From the NCBI GenBank assembly GCA_964035575.1, contig OZ037878.1:1240001-1304000 (forward strand): DNA of 64,000 nt. Reading direction: 5' to 3'. A model generated the notes under the pieces. It did no database searches. It had not been told where the DNA came from and saw nothing but the letters and a program-made list of their open reading frames with translations. Origin of the DNA: Rhynchopus sp. YZ270_cl-10 (taxonomy: Eukaryota > Euglenozoa > Diplonemea > Diplonemida > Diplonemidae). The position numbers and the translations under genes were made by a program. Below are positions 31,484 to 42,282 of this stretch, piece after piece (within the stretch, counting starts at the first letter, position 1; each line of letters opens with the position of its first letter).

Positions 31484-31580
31484 TGTTGTTGGCCGCAGGG
31501 TACTTGTGCTTTCATCCAGATGGCTGGCATCGTACAGTGGGTCAGTGGGAGGCGTCTGCATTAATAACTTCACTTTCTTC
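31484..31580 (+). repeat. Dispersed repeat, family B (long copy)
   Basis: Reads GTTGTTGGCCGCAGGGTAC, TTTCATCCAGATGGCTGG, CATCGTACAGTGGGTCAG, then TGCATTAATAACTTCAC. The 5' part is shared with the copy at 58900-58980. Confidence 0.8.
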
Positions 31581-31706
31581 CCCATCTTTTCCGCACCTTG
31601 GTGGCGTGCAGCAACCGACTCCTTCAAAAATACCATTACAGCAAAGCAAAACGCACCAAAAACGTACAGGCAAAAAACAAAACACGTTCTTTTAAAAACT
31701 AATAAT

Positions 31707-31927
31707 ATGAAATGCAAGAGAACAGCTAAGAAGGCGTCCACGGGGATTGTACCAACAGGGGTGGCGCAGCTGATGTTCGCAGCAAAGCAGGCGAAAATGT
31801 ATGTTTACCACTTAATCCAAGACCACTGCGGCAACCCAAACAACTAACCCCCACCCCCCTGCACAGCACCAAATCTAGCCAGTCAGTCAAAGACGCAGTC
31901 ATCTCCGCTACATGCGAGTCTAGTTAA
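31707..31927 (+). CDS. Small spliced basic protein (50 aa), uncertain
   Basis: Two possible exons, 31707-31798 and 31867-31927, joined by a 68-bp intron of the genome's typical form (GTATGT...GCACAG), give a 50-residue basic, Ala/Ser/Lys-rich protein: MKCKRTAKKASTGIVPTGVA at the start and a C-terminus ending VISATCESS. Codon use in both exons is richer in GC than the surrounding spacer. I do not recognise it. A family B repeat lies about 130 bp upstream. It could be a real small protein or a chance frame. Confidence 0.35.
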
Positions 31928-32754
31928 AACAGTTTCCCGTTTCCCCGCCCCATTTTTTGTGTAGAAAAGAGAAAAAAAACAAATTGAAGCAAAATAACAA
32001 AATAATCGCGTTTTTAGTTTTTGGGCTTTTTTTGGGGATGTGCCTGCCACCAAATGCCTCTCGTGTATAGGTATTGTGGTGCACAGGCTTCCGTGCTTTT
32101 GTGATTCATACCCGGTGGGTTCGTTGTTGTCACCGTGCGCAACGTGATCACATCATCCTGAGCCGCGTTTTAGCACATTTTCAACTACTCTTTGTATCAC
32201 CGTACCTGCAGCTAAGACACATGAGAGGGCTTTGTATTTTCAAGTTACATTACAGTACTCTAAACAAATTGGCGTGCAAAGGATTTTTGGGGCAATTTGG
32301 CGACTTTTTTTTTGTACACCAAACATATTTGGGGTACTGTACTTTTGTTGCGTCGATATTGGTATCAAATGACAAACCACTGGGTTGATGCAGCTTCCCC
32401 TGCATTGAGTGAGGGGGCGAGTCTGCATTCCCAAAAAAAAAGAAGAACAAAAATCTTCAACTAAAACAGGTAGGGACAAAAGGCAAGGGATATTCATCCC
32501 TCATTCAAAAGCGAAAACAAAAAATATTTGTAACCCCCCAAAAAAAACAGATGGCCTCCCAAAAAGCTTCTATTTGAATGTGTTGTATTTTTTTATCTTT
32601 TCCCCCTTTTTTTTCTGTTATGTTCTGGGATAAAAATCTATGCATCTCTCCCTTTCCATTTTCTCTAACTCTTCCTTCTTTCCTTTATAACCACCCCTTT
32701 CCAGACCCCTCTTCCTCCTCCTCCTCCTCCTCTAACACCAAAAAAGACAAAAAA
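31928..32754. other. Spacer before GET3
   Basis: No gene. A partial family D end (AGAGGGCTTTGTATTTTCA) lies near 32224. A pyrimidine tract ending at CCAG (32704) and (CTC)n run precede the GET3 start. Confidence 0.5.
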
Positions 32755-34069
32755 ATGGATGAGGAAATGGCCCCCAGCCTGCAGAATTTGGTGGAGAGTG
32801 AGAGCCTTCAGTGGATTTTTGTTGGTGGAAAGGGGGGGGTTGGGAAGACGACGAGTAGTTGCTCACTTGCGACCCAGCTGGCCGCCACACCGATCAAGGA
32901 CGCTACGACGGGCGAGCCGAGACAGCGTAGAGTTCTGCTCATCTCGACCGACCCTGCACACAACCTCAGCGATGCTTTCAACCAGAAGTTCGGCCGCGAG
33001 CCTATGAGCGTGACTGGGGTGGAGGGGCTGGAGGCCTTGGAGATTGACCCGCAGGGGGTGAGGGATTTGACGCAGGGCATTTTGGACAGACTCGGCGGAG
33101 GTGGTGCTGTGGACGAAGGCATGCAGAGTGCCTTTGGCACCCTGAAGGACGCCTTCCTGAGTTTGCCTGGGATCGATGAGGTGAGTGTGCTGATCCACAT
33201 CATGGAGGAGGTCAAGAAGCTGAGGTACGACGTCACCGTGTTTGACACCGCGCCCACGGGGCATACCTTGCGTCTGCTGTCGCTCCCGCAGACGTTGACA
33301 GCGACAGTGGAGAAGCTGCAGTCGCTGACCGGCATCAGCGGTATGCTGTCGCAAGCAGGCGCAGTGGTGTCCTCCACCACAGGCATGACCTCGGCAGAGA
33401 TCTCGCAAACCACAAAGTCCTTCGTCGAAACCGTGAAGGAGGTGCAAACCCAGTTCAAGAACCACAACCTCACCACCTTCGTCCCCGTCTGCATCCCAGA
33501 GTTCCTCCCAGTCTACGAGACGGAGCGTCTCGTGCAGGAGCTCTGCAAATACGACATTGATGTGCAGAACATCATTGTCAACCAGGTCATCCAGACGGTG
33601 CCGGTATGTGGGCATTTTTTTTTTTTTGTCTTTTCGTGTCGAAAATGAAGGAAAAATGGACCCCTGCGTGGATCGTTTCAGTTTGTCATATATCTTAACC
33701 TCACATCACCTTAAACAGGGCGAAGCGCCACACCCTCTGCTCGAGTCGAGGAAGCGCATCCAAGGGAAGTACCTGGACCAGATCGATGAGCTGTACGAGG
33801 ACTTCCACGTGGTGCGCATGCCACTGCTGACCAACGAAGTGCGTGGCATTGATATGCTCAAGGTCTACGGCAAGTACCTCATAACGGTATGCACGAAGCG
33901 GGAAATCAAGGCAAAACGAGGGAGCCTCCTTGAGGCTTGCACTAACTGCTTTTTTCGGCAAAAAACAAAAACCAATCACAGAGCGAACCTTTTTTTTCAT
34001 TTTTTACCATTTTCATTAACCCCCCTACCACCACAGCCTTACAACGTCGCAGAAGTGGGCTACATCTGA
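32755..34069 (+). CDS. GET3: Get3/TRC40 ATPase (tail-anchored protein targeting)
   Basis: Exons 32755-33603, 33719-33886 and 34037-34069 (introns GTATGT...AACAG, GTATGC...CACAG) give 349 residues. Get3 is the cytosolic ATPase that carries C-tail-anchored membrane proteins to the ER receptor. Seen here: the deviant Walker [13 protein letters not shown] (about residues 24-35), the switch [12 protein letters not shown], the [12 protein letters not shown] motif and the C-terminal region [20 protein letters not shown] and TNEVRG typical of eukaryotic Get3. The zinc-binding CXXC that normally lies just before KYLDQ is absent: the segment reads [19 protein letters not shown]. The splice sites leave no alternative frame that would restore it. 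A last exon of ten codons ([10 protein letters not shown]) and stop is accepted because splicing is in phase. The start ATG follows an A-rich leader. Confidence 0.93.
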
Positions 34070-34841
34070 TCCAAAAAGCAACAACGCTCAAAAAAGCGCA
34101 AAAAACTTTGATGAATCTAATAAAACTTTGATTCTTGAGTACAGACCCCACTTACCCACGGTGGGTACTTCAGGGGATGTGTCGATAGCAAAACAAAATA
34201 TACAAACAGAACTAATGTTCAATATGCTCACACCCCTTCGACAGAACCAACCAAGGGGCATAGGTAAGAGCTCCTCAATGGGTATACCTGGGGGGGTGTG
34301 GTAACCCCCCCTGTTTAGGGTATTGTGCATGCGCGGTTTCTCTACGGTGAGCCATGTGTCCCGCGATGCAACGTTCATTTCTTCAAATATTCGTTGGATT
34401 CTTTGTTTCTTTGTTTTCTTATACATAGCGCCTCCCAACGCATCCTAGCCATGTACTTAAGGGGCGACATGATGGATTTAGTCTACAAATAAGACCCCCC
34501 TTTTTTGATAATCTGTTGAAGGAGACGAAATAAGGCGAGGCTCAGTGAGAGAACAGAAAATCTCACGTAGATCTGATGAGGGGGTAAATTTTTTTGCTGC
34601 AATGCATGATCTTTCAATTGTACCGATTCCTCGGTGGGCCTAACGACCCTTTGGTCTCGCTTCTGTGCATGGGATGCAGCTGGGGTCGCTCATATCACCG
34701 ATAGACCCCTTTGCTTCATTTTATTGTGCACCGACAATGTACACAATTCACTTCCCATGCCTTTTTGTCATCCTTTTGGTTTCCTCAAATTCTCACCCCT
34801 CAGCATTCTTTTAACCCCCTCTTCCCTTAACACCCCCATAC
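34070..34841. other. Spacer
   Basis: No gene or named repeat recognised. A short imperfect inverted repeat (CCCACTTACCCACGGTGGG) lies at about 34147-34167. Confidence 0.5.
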
Positions 34842-35856
34842 ATGACAGTCACCGAGGGCATCCCAATGGACCCTAATGTGATACCCAACTCCCGCGACGG
34901 CAGCGCGTTGCAGGAGGAGATGAGTCGGAAGAAGATCAAAGACTTTGTGAAGGAACGCCAGCGGGCTTTGGACGAGCTCAACGCGAGACGTGAGGCGAAT
35001 GTAGGGAAGATTGATGAGAGGCGTTTGGAGCGAGAGAGGAAGCATCTCGAGCAGTGCGAAAGACACGAGGCTACACGGAAGGAGGTGAAGGAGGCGGAGC
35101 AGCGTGCGAAGGAGGAGAAGGAGGCACACGAGCGCGAAGGCCTGCAGAGGAAGGCGCTTGAGAGGCAGCTGGAGATGGAGCGCCGGCAGGAGGAGGAGAC
35201 ACGCCTGCTCAACGAGGTACGCCAGGAGACTGTCCGCGAGGCCAAACGTCGCAGCGAGCACACCTCCTTCCACGACCGTGAACGCGACCTCCGCCTCGAA
35301 GCACAACGCCAACGCAAGCGTGACGACACAGAAAAGCGCCGCAGCGAGCAAGCCGCCGGCCGCGACGACCGCTGCGTCAAAGCGCTCTCCACAATCCTAA
35401 CCGGCCTCCACGAGACCATCAACGCTGATGCGCGGGAAATCGAAAGACATCAGGAAACCGAACGTGAAGAACGCTATCGGCTTGACAAGGTATCCCCTCC
35501 TCCCTCTCTCCTCCCTCCTCCTCCCCCTTTACCCCCTCCCTGATTAGGAACACTTTGAACGGAAATATGTTGAACGTCTTGAAAAAGAGCGTGCAGCCAT
35601 CAAAGAACGTGACCGCCACATGCGACAGCAGCAGGAACGCAAACAGCGTGCCCTCATGGAGAGCATACAACGTGACGAAGCCTTGCGTGAGCAGAAGTCC
35701 AAGGAGCTTGAGGAGGCGCAGTTCCAGGCATGGCGTAAGAAGCGCGCCATGATGGTGGAGGAAGAGGCGGCTGTACGCGAGCAGGTTCGTCTCATTCGCC
35801 TGCAGCAAGACACAAAGAACGCATCAGGTTCTACCAAGCTTCCCGCCATAGCCTGA
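34842..35856 (+). CDS. Highly charged helical protein, TPH-domain-like
   Basis: Exons 34842-35489 and 35548-35856 (58-bp intron, GTATCC...GATTAG, the only intron here that lacks GTATG) join in phase to 318 residues. From residue 25 onward it is one long helix rich in Glu, Arg, Lys and Gln (EREGLQRKALERQLEMERRQ; RKYVERLEKERAAIKERDR-like runs), as in trichohyalin-plectin-homology proteins of cilia and flagella (for example CFAP45, MNS1). No catalytic motif. A ciliary structural role is an inference from composition. The ATG at 34842 is the first in frame after a pyrimidine-rich leader. Confidence 0.8.
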
Positions 35857-36116
35857 AGGGGAAGAAGGAGATCGTGGGGGTGGGGAGGGAAGGAGGAGCT
35901 GCACTGCAGCACTGCACCATGGGTGTTGTAAGGAAAACAAAGGTAACCACATGTAACAGATCGACAGTATCGCTTCACAGCGGGAGTCGGATTTTCCGGG
36001 AATCGGGGGAAAATGGAAAGCAATTTCTTTTTTTTTTTGGGGGGGAGAGTGGTGTGTGTGCAGTTTCCCTTTACACAAGAATTATCCATTTCCGTGGATA
36101 TTGTGCGTTGTTGGTT

Positions 36117-36160
36117 GCAGGTGGCTAAACATGAGAGACGTTTAGGTTCATCACAAACCC
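36117..36160 (+). repeat. Stem-loop repeat, family A, with compensatory change
   Basis: Reads GTGGCTAAACATGAGAGAC, GTTTAGGTTCATCAC. The stem is CTAAAC (36125-36130) with GTTTAG (36140-36145): both sides differ from CTAAGC/GCTTAG, yet pairing is kept. Confidence 0.8.
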
Positions 36161-36504
36161 CCTTTTTTTGAGATTTGAGAAGGAAAAGAAATGTGTCTGT
36201 TGAAGTTATGTTCATTTTTTTTTCCAGGTTTTCTATACCTTCTATTCAGTAGAATAGTTAGTGTTTGAAACAAGGTTTTCTACACGTTTTTTTGTTGTGT
36301 ATATTTTGCGCGAATTATCAACTTTCCTTCCTAAACATCTCCCCTTATTAATTTGTTTTTTTAGCTATCAAAACAGAGCTTTGTCTTCTCTCTCTCTCTC
36401 ATCCAAAAAAAAATATAGCACCCCATTCTTTTATCCAAACAACCTACTATTTCTCCACACCTTGAAGTGTCTGCACATTTTTGTAATGAACATTGCTGGG
36501 TGAT

Positions 36505-36606
36505 CGCACAGGCTTTAGTGTCTTATAAACTTTTCTTTCATATGGCTGGCATCGTACAGTGGGTCAGTCGGAGGCATGCCTGCATTAATAACTTCACTTT
36601 CTTTTC
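36505..36606 (+). repeat. Family A tail joined to family B
   Basis: GGCTTTAGTGTCTTATAAAC and TTTTCTTTCATATGGCTGG lead into CATCGTACAGTGGGTCAGTC and TGCATTAATAACTTCACTTT. A second case of A and B in tandem. Confidence 0.75.
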
Positions 36607-36702
36607 TCAATCCCCTTCCCCATATACTCTCCCACAAAATACTACCAGAGAGTGTTGCGAGCATCGTTACACCCCTTTTTAAAAAAAAACCCCCTCGAAA
36701 CA

Positions 36703-37581
36703 ATGCTGTTCCGACTTCTATTGCGCCCTTCTTCTGACGCGGTGTTGCTTCTGCTTCTCCTTCTCCTTCTTGCCTCTACATCCTTTGCTGGCTCTTCTTC
36801 TGAAGAAGATGCTGTACGTGGTGTCCGTCGTTTACTCCTCTCCCCGCTTGCTTCTGAACGTCTTGTATGTAACGCAAGCAAGATGATAGGTGGGAAGCAG
36901 TACCCTAAAAGGGTGTGTCTCGGTAGGTTGCGTGCACCAGGAGGATGTAATGTCATTGCCGTAGGGTCAAGGAAGATCAGTCATATGAAATTCGATTTTG
37001 ATATGCAACGAAAACGAGGCTGTCGGGTTGCTTCATTTGACCCTTTTGTTACCTTTACGGACCAGCGAGAGTCGGAATTGGCACCAGGTTTGACCTTTTA
37101 TAAGGTAGGTCTTTCTTCGAAGAAAACGTTAACCGCGCCGCTCATGGATACTTTGGATGGGTTAGTCGAAGAGGCGGGTATGAATGGACAGATTATAGAC
37201 GTCCTTAAAATTGATTGCGAAGGCTGTGAATGGGGTGCCTTCGAAGAAATATTTCAAAGCAACTCTAAGGTTCTCTCGTTCGTCAACCAGCTCTGCATAG
37301 AACTGCATTTTGAAGACCAGAAGCCAGAGGCGTTTACGTTTGGTAGGTTTGAAGCCTTTCTTCGGCTGCTTGACAAATATCGGTTCTGCCCCTACTACCG
37401 TGAAGGCCATTCCTGCCCGATGAAGTGGCCACAATGCTCGCCCGAAAACACTTTCTTCAAAGAGCGCTTCAGAAATGAGTCTTTTATCCATCACCCCGCC
37501 AGGCCTCTGATACGCTCCTGGTTTGAGCTGGCATGGGTCAAGCTTGATGCCAATGAGCACTGCCCTTTCCGGCATTGGTAA
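36703..37581 (+). CDS. METTL24-like methyltransferase, signal-anchored
   Basis: A 292-residue single-exon protein. Residues about 12-30 are a run of leucines ending in ASTSFAG, a signal peptide or anchor. The rest matches the methyltransferase group that includes METTL24 (Methyltransf_22 type): CNVIAVGSRKISHMKFDFDM (SAM-binding strand and following loop), GCRVASFDPF, and VLKIDCEGCEWGAFEE (residues 167-182), the counterpart of the LKIDIEGxEW motif. The fold transfers a methyl group from S-adenosylmethionine; substrate unknown. Location in the ER/Golgi lumen or secretion is inferred from the signal. Codon third positions are less GC-rich than in neighbouring genes, which may reflect a different age or origin. 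The repeated CTT/CTC leucine codons at the N-terminus are prone to length change. Confidence 0.85.
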   Translation: MLFRLLLRPSSDAVLLLLLLLLLASTSFAGSSSEEDAVRGVRRLLLSPLASERLVCNASKMIGGKQYPKRVCLGRLRAPGGCNVIAVGSRKISHMKFDFDMQRKRGCRVASFDPFVTFTDQRESELAPGLTFYKVGLSSKKTLTAPLMDTLDGLVEEAGMNGQIIDVLKIDCEGCEWGAFEEIFQSNSKVLSFVNQLCIELHFEDQKPEAFTFGRFEAFLRLLDKYRFCPYYREGHSCPMKWPQCSPENTFFKERFRNESFIHHPARPLIRSWFELAWVKLDANEHCPFRHW

Positions 37582-37646
37582 AAAAAAGGGGGGAAGGGAA
37601 GGTCTCTGCTCTGGGGGTTTTGCACGTTTCTCTTTGTCTTTTTTTC

Positions 37647-37715
37647 AAGAAGAAAGGGTGCATGTGTTGACCCTCTCAAATACTTTCAATTCTGTGAAAG
37701 TATATGAATCTAATT
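37647..37715 (+). repeat. Dispersed repeat, family F
   Basis: Reads AGAAGAAAGGGTGCATGTG, TTGACCCTCTCAAATAC, TTTCAATTCTGTGAAAG, TATATGAATC. Partner of 13930-14010. Confidence 0.75.
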
Positions 37716-37777
37716 TTTTAAATAAGGAAACGGATTCGAGAGGTGTGCATCTTTTGATCCAAATTCTCTTAGATGGA

Positions 37778-37868
37778 AACCACGAAATGATTGGGGGTCT
37801 ACCGGTCATTGTACCAAGGTACACTGTTCACGAGAGAGGGGCTGTTGTATTTCAAGCCAACCTTTTTT
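37778..37868 (+). repeat. Dispersed repeat, family D
   Basis: Reads AACCACGAAATGATTGGGGG, TCATTGTACCAAGGTACACT, CACGAGAGAGGGGC, TTGTATTTCAAGCC. Confidence 0.75.
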
Positions 37869-37933
37869 CATTGCCTGCGTCCGCCGATGAACGGTGAGGC
37901 GTTTGCACTTTCAACTTCACTTTTTTTTTGTTC

Positions 37934-37982
37934 TTTGAGAACTTAGTTGTATTAGTGTTGACTCCCGGTGATGAGCTCCGCT
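37934..37982 (-). repeat. Dispersed hairpin repeat, family C (reverse)
   Basis: Reads GAACTTAGTTGTATTAGTG, TTGACTCCCGGTGATGAG, CTCCGCTAT: a diverged reverse copy. Confidence 0.6.
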
Positions 37983-38320
37983 ATTTCTTTTCACTCATGT
38001 CCTGCCCTTTGCATGAGCTCGACTGAGATGCGTTTAGCACGTTACAACTACCCTTTATTGTTTTTTCAGATGGTTTTCTCCACCCTCTGAAGCTCATCTT
38101 TCACTCTTCGTAGAATCCGTTTTTAACTATGTCCCTACTCTCACAAAGTAGAACTTAACACACACACAGCCCCTTTTCCATTTCGTATTTTCCTTTACTA
38201 AATACCCCATTTTCCCCCCACACTAAATCCTCCAGCATTACCCTCCCATCCCACCACACACATGAGCGAATAGCTTTGAAACCATCTTCCCCACTCTCTC
38301 CTTTTACCCCACAAAAAAAA

Positions 38321-39946
38321 ATGGGCAACACAGTTCTCACAGTGTGCCTTGGGGTAGGGGTTGGGGTGTTGTTACTGTTAGTGGTGGTTGTGGTGTGTGC
38401 TTGGCGGGTGCAGATTGGTGCCTTGCGGAAGGAGTTGGTGAAGGCACGTACCGAGGGGGACGAGACGAAGCGGGCCTACCTCGAGAAGATTGCTCGTATG
38501 AGCGAACGCGCTGTGCATACACGCCTTAGGAGCGCCTCCACTCCACCGCTTCACCCCCAACCCCAACATCGCCTTGCAAGCAGCCAGAGCCGGAGCACTC
38601 TCTCACTCAGCATGCCGCCTATCGCTCCAAAAATGACACCACCCGACGTGACTGAACAAACCACTGACGCAGTGGATGTCGCAACCTCACAAACGCAGAC
38701 AACAGAGGTTTCTGTGGTGGTTGACCCTGTTGCTGTGCCCAAGGAGGAGGAGGAGGAGGATGACGAGGAAACGGACCTCAACGTGGTCCACAGCGACAAC
38801 GAGGTGAGCACCGAGCATATCGATGTTGAGGTAGAAACAACGCCTGTGAAGCCGCAGAACCCACTGTCGGCACTGCAGCAGCACCGCCCTGTGGAGGCAG
38901 CGCTGCCGTGCCTGCCCATGCAGACCATGCAAAGGGAGGCAACACAGTCCACGCCGTCTGCGCCACGTGCCTTCTTTGTGGTGCGGGTGTATTACACGCA
39001 GGGGGGTACGTTCTACCAAAGCAACTACCGCCGCAACTATTCGTACAGTGAAGGTGCAGGTTCACCGGGGGTGCTCCGTGGGGCAGAGGATGCAAGTGTG
39101 TGTGTGCGGTTTGACCCGCACCGACCATTTGGTACGCTCTTCAATCACGCAAAGCTGAGACATCTGCAAGACGATGTGATGTGTGGCGACTACGCAGTGC
39201 ACCTCGTGTTGCCGTCTGGGAGGGTGGCGGTGGACGACCTGGCCAAGTCACCCTGCGACTATGGGATAACAGAGCAGGACACTCATGTTGAGTTCCGTGA
39301 TGGGCGCGAGCACTACGTGGATGTGGTGCGCATAGACAAGACGTCGCCCCGCTTCTCTTCGTCGATTCCGTCGCCTCCAACCGAACGACGTGAACGTTCT
39401 GTTGATGATCAGACGGATTTGGCGTTGTCTCCAGAGCATTTTGGGGTGAGTTTTAACATTGAAACGCGATGTGACGATGTGGAGAAGGCTTTGTTCGACG
39501 AGACGCGGTTGGGTGTGCGTTCTAAGCAACAGACACACACACGCCGTTGCATTGCTACCCCCGAGGACAGGTGGGAGACGTCAGTGCTGACACCGTCACT
39601 CTCGGCTGCGTCCGCACCGATGCCATTTGCGGAGCTGCCCTCAGTATCGCTCGGACAGGCCATGCCAAGCTACATCAAAAGCCCCGTCACATCCGTGTCC
39701 TATATCAAAAGCCCGACCTCGCTCGTAACAGAGGACGAGGTGGTCTCAGTCGCAGAACGCCCAGAACGCCCGCGCACCTACCTCCCCTTCTGTCAGCAGG
39801 ACATGCAGTGTCTCCAGATCAACGATGCAGAGCACTACATGGCACACAGGCACACCTGTCGTATCCCAGCGTGTGGGCAGGCAGGCGACCCGAATCACAG
39901 TATTTTCTTCAAGTATGTGTTTTGTTTTCGAGAAAAAAAATTGTAG
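38321..39946 (+). CDS. Single-pass membrane protein, unknown function
   Basis: A 541-residue protein. Residues about 4-28 (TVLTVCLGVGVGVLLLLVVV) form one transmembrane signal-anchor, followed by a basic helical segment (RKELVKARTEGDETKRAY). Then come a Ser/Thr/Pro-rich stretch, an acidic run (EEEEEDDEETD), a more compact region with aromatic residues (FFVVRVYYTQGGTFYQSNYR to about DVVRIDKTS), another disordered part and a Cys/His end (HRHTCRIPACGQAGDPNHS). I recognise no family. Start chosen at the ATG after an A run, just before the membrane segment. A GTATGT at 39913 and an AG at 39946 could define a 34-bp intron giving a slightly different C-terminus (VKRRSCA); that is shorter than the other introns here, so the unspliced stop is annotated. 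Confidence 0.7.
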   Translation: MGNTVLTVCLGVGVGVLLLLVVVVVCAWRVQIGALRKELVKARTEGDETKRAYLEKIARMSERAVHTRLRSASTPPLHPQPQHRLASSQSRSTLSLSMPPIAPKMTPPDVTEQTTDAVDVATSQTQTTEVSVVVDPVAVPKEEEEEDDEETDLNVVHSDNEVSTEHIDVEVETTPVKPQNPLSALQQHRPVEAALPCLPMQTMQREATQSTPSAPRAFFVVRVYYTQGGTFYQSNYRRNYSYSEGAGSPGVLRGAEDASVCVRFDPHRPFGTLFNHAKLRHLQDDVMCGDYAVHLVLPSGRVAVDDLAKSPCDYGITEQDTHVEFRDGREHYVDVVRIDKTSPRFSSSIPSPPTERRERSVDDQTDLALSPEHFGVSFNIETRCDDVEKALFDETRLGVRSKQQTHTRRCIATPEDRWETSVLTPSLSAASAPMPFAELPSVSLGQAMPSYIKSPVTSVSYIKSPTSLVTEDEVVSVAERPERPRTYLPFCQQDMQCLQINDAEHYMAHRHTCRIPACGQAGDPNHSIFFKYVFCFREKKL

Positions 39947-40715
39947 AAGTGAAGCGGAGGTCCTGCGCTTAATCTTGCGTCGATGTTGAATACAAAGCCT
40001 GTGATTGAGTGCAAGGCCCTACCCAGGTTGACGATGGAAAATAGCAAACAAAACCCCCCTCAAATCACAGCCACGCACCGGACCTGAACCAGAATCAGCA
40101 GCCCGTTTTTTCGTAGCTTTTATTTAGATCGGGTAGTGGGGTGTGCATAGAGGACAGCAAGAGTGTTGCATTAGAAAGCACACATAGAACACTCGTAGAT
40201 TTCGCCGTCACCTTTTTTTAGAGAAACAAGAAGACGACAAAAAAAGGGGGCATTATTTCTGTTTTCTTTTTACCCCAACCGGACCCTACGTCGCGCAGGC
40301 CTAATTACCCTGTGTCTGCAATGATCCCCGTTCATCTGACTGATGAGTGGAAGCGGGAGCAGAGCATATCAGATACCAAACCACGAAATGGATGTAGGAC
40401 GTGCGTGGTTGAGGTCCACCCCCGGTACACCCGATCATGTACCAAGGTACACTGTCACGAGGGCTGTCAAGTCAACCCTTGACGTTGTGCAGACGCGTTT
40501 GCAACGCACTTCCAACGGGACTCTGTTGCCAAGAGTGTGTACGTTAATGGGATGGCCATAGCCACCCTAGTGTTCACATTCACTTCAACACAACCCTGCC
40601 CATCACTCACCCTTAGTTCTCATTTGCCCCACACAACACATGTGTCCAAGGACGTGGAGCACGTAGCCTAGGTGTCGCCTGCACAGTGCAGCCTCCACAA
40701 CCTTCTTTCGAGAGA
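39947..40715. other. Spacer
   Basis: No gene; contains a family D repeat at 40366-40490. Confidence 0.5.
40366..40490 (+). repeat. Dispersed repeat, family D (longest copy)
   Basis: Reads AAACCACGAAATGGATGTAG, GTGCGTGGTTGAGGTCCACC, ATGTACCAAGGTACACTG, TCACGAGGGCTGTC. It shares its first half with the intronic copy at 17817 and its second half with 37778-37868. Confidence 0.75.
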
Positions 40716-42198
40716 ATGCCGCAAGGCGAGGTCGTGTTGTCCGAGGCACGTGTGCCCACTCAGTACGCAGCGGTGGGAACGTTCCAGCCACGTTCCCTCG
40801 CAAGGCTGCAGGAGTTGAAGACAGAGCTGCAGCAGGGTCTTGAGGTATGAGTCTTCCTTTGCATAGCATGCTTAGGCGCATCTAAACTTTGTTACCACGG
40901 TGCTCACGCAAACACAGGAAGCCGAGGCCGGGCGCTTGCAGCAGGAAGCACAATGCGCGCTTATCGCGGAAGTGGACATCCCGTACTCGCTTATCGATGA
41001 GTATGCGGTGAGCCGGCTGAAGTGTGCGAAGAACCAGCAGGAGGAGGTGGGGCAGCGGACTGCAAAGCAGCGCGACATGGACCTGCTGTTTGAGGTGCAG
41101 GACAGAGAGCGGCGTGGGATGGAGGTCGACAACATGCGGCTGCGGAAGCTTATTGACATGCGCCAGAAGGGCTGCCAGAGACATGAGGAGCAGGCACGGG
41201 AGGTCATCAGCGCGTGCAAGCTGCAGCTGCACAACACCACGATTGTGCCTGCGGACGCGACGTCTGGCCACGTCTTCGCGAAGGCAGACCACTCCATGGC
41301 CCACATGGCACACCTTAACAAGCAGATCCAGACCAACGTCGCCGCCCTCCACAGCACCATCGAGGCACAGTCCGAAGCAGACAAGATGAACCTGGTCCGC
41401 TCCTACCGCGTCAAGATGCACGAAATGGCGAAGGAGCTGGAAGCGGAGCAGCACCACAACTACACAGGCTCGCAGGAGTGGATCGACCGCAACAACGCAC
41501 TCCGCGCTGAGGATGCGCTTGCGACCAGCACACTCAACGCGGTTGTCGAAAACAACCAGCAACTTGCGCGCGAAAACGAATGCCTACGGAAGCTTTTTGT
41601 CGAGCAAGAAAGCGAACGACAAACATTAGCAGGCACTGTTGCACGACGCCGCCTCGAAAACAAACGACTGAAGGAGCAGGTACGCACCCTTGAGGCCCAG
41701 AGTCTAGCACTGACCGAACGCACCACCACCGGAGGGAGCACTTCCGTGCACCGTCTGGCACCTCTGCAGCGCTCTGAGGATGCGGCACTGCTCGCGACAC
41801 TGAGCGACATGAAACACGAGGTGCACAAGGTGCGCAACAAAACGGCCTCCCTGCGCAGTGTCCACATTGCGCTGCTGCAGGCCCGCAGCGACGTCGAGGC
41901 TTTCCTCCGGCAGTGCCTCTGCGACGTGCGCCACGACATGTCGGACCCCACCCACAGCACCATGCTCCCGCTCCTCGCCTCCAAAGAACGCATCCTGACA
42001 CGCCTCTACGCAGAAGCACTCCCCTTCAAAAAGGTACACGACCAGGTCGCAACTGTTGCACCCAAGCAGCCCCAAGCCAAACCAGCGGGTCACATGCACG
42101 TGGTGCAGGAAGATATGAATGCGCTCTGTCAAAAATGGGGACAGTGGCTTGCAGAAGGGAGAGGCGGAAAAGAAAGGGAGGGAAACCACGCTGATTAG
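40716..42198 (+). CDS. Coiled-coil protein, unknown (possible ciliary)
   Basis: Exons 40716-40844 and 40918-42198 (73-bp intron, GTATGA...AACACAG) join in phase to 469 residues. The N-terminus MPQGEVVLSEARVPTQYAAV leads into almost continuous helix: LKTELQQGLE/EAEAGRLQQE across the splice, AKQRDMDLLFEVQDRERRGM, and a well-formed coil LARENECLRKLFVEQESERQ with LENKRLKEQVRTLEAQ. No catalytic motif. The pattern recalls basal-body and axonemal coiled-coil proteins (for example the DUF4515/BBOF1 type), but that is only a compositional likeness. The gene ends 85 bp before the segment that is duplicated at 61688, and about 190 bp before a 5.1-kb insertion. Confidence 0.75.
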
Positions 42199-42282
42199 GG
42201 TGGGGAAGCTTTTCCTGTCCGCAGAAGCGCGCTTTTCATGAGGGTCTCTAGCATTTTGCCCCCCTTTTTTTGCAGCAACGAA

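Larger units (their letters stand above)
29900..31706. other. Repeat-rich spacer
   Basis: No gene supported. Contains repeat D, A and B copies listed below. Confidence 0.55.
35857..36702. other. Spacer with repeats A and B
   Basis: No gene. Family A at 36117-36160, family B at 36541-36606, and (CT)n stretches. A pyrimidine-rich stretch ending in CCAG near 36648 precedes the next gene. Confidence 0.55.
37582..38320. other. Spacer with repeats F, D and C
   Basis: No gene. Three dispersed repeat families occur back to back, as listed. Confidence 0.55.
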
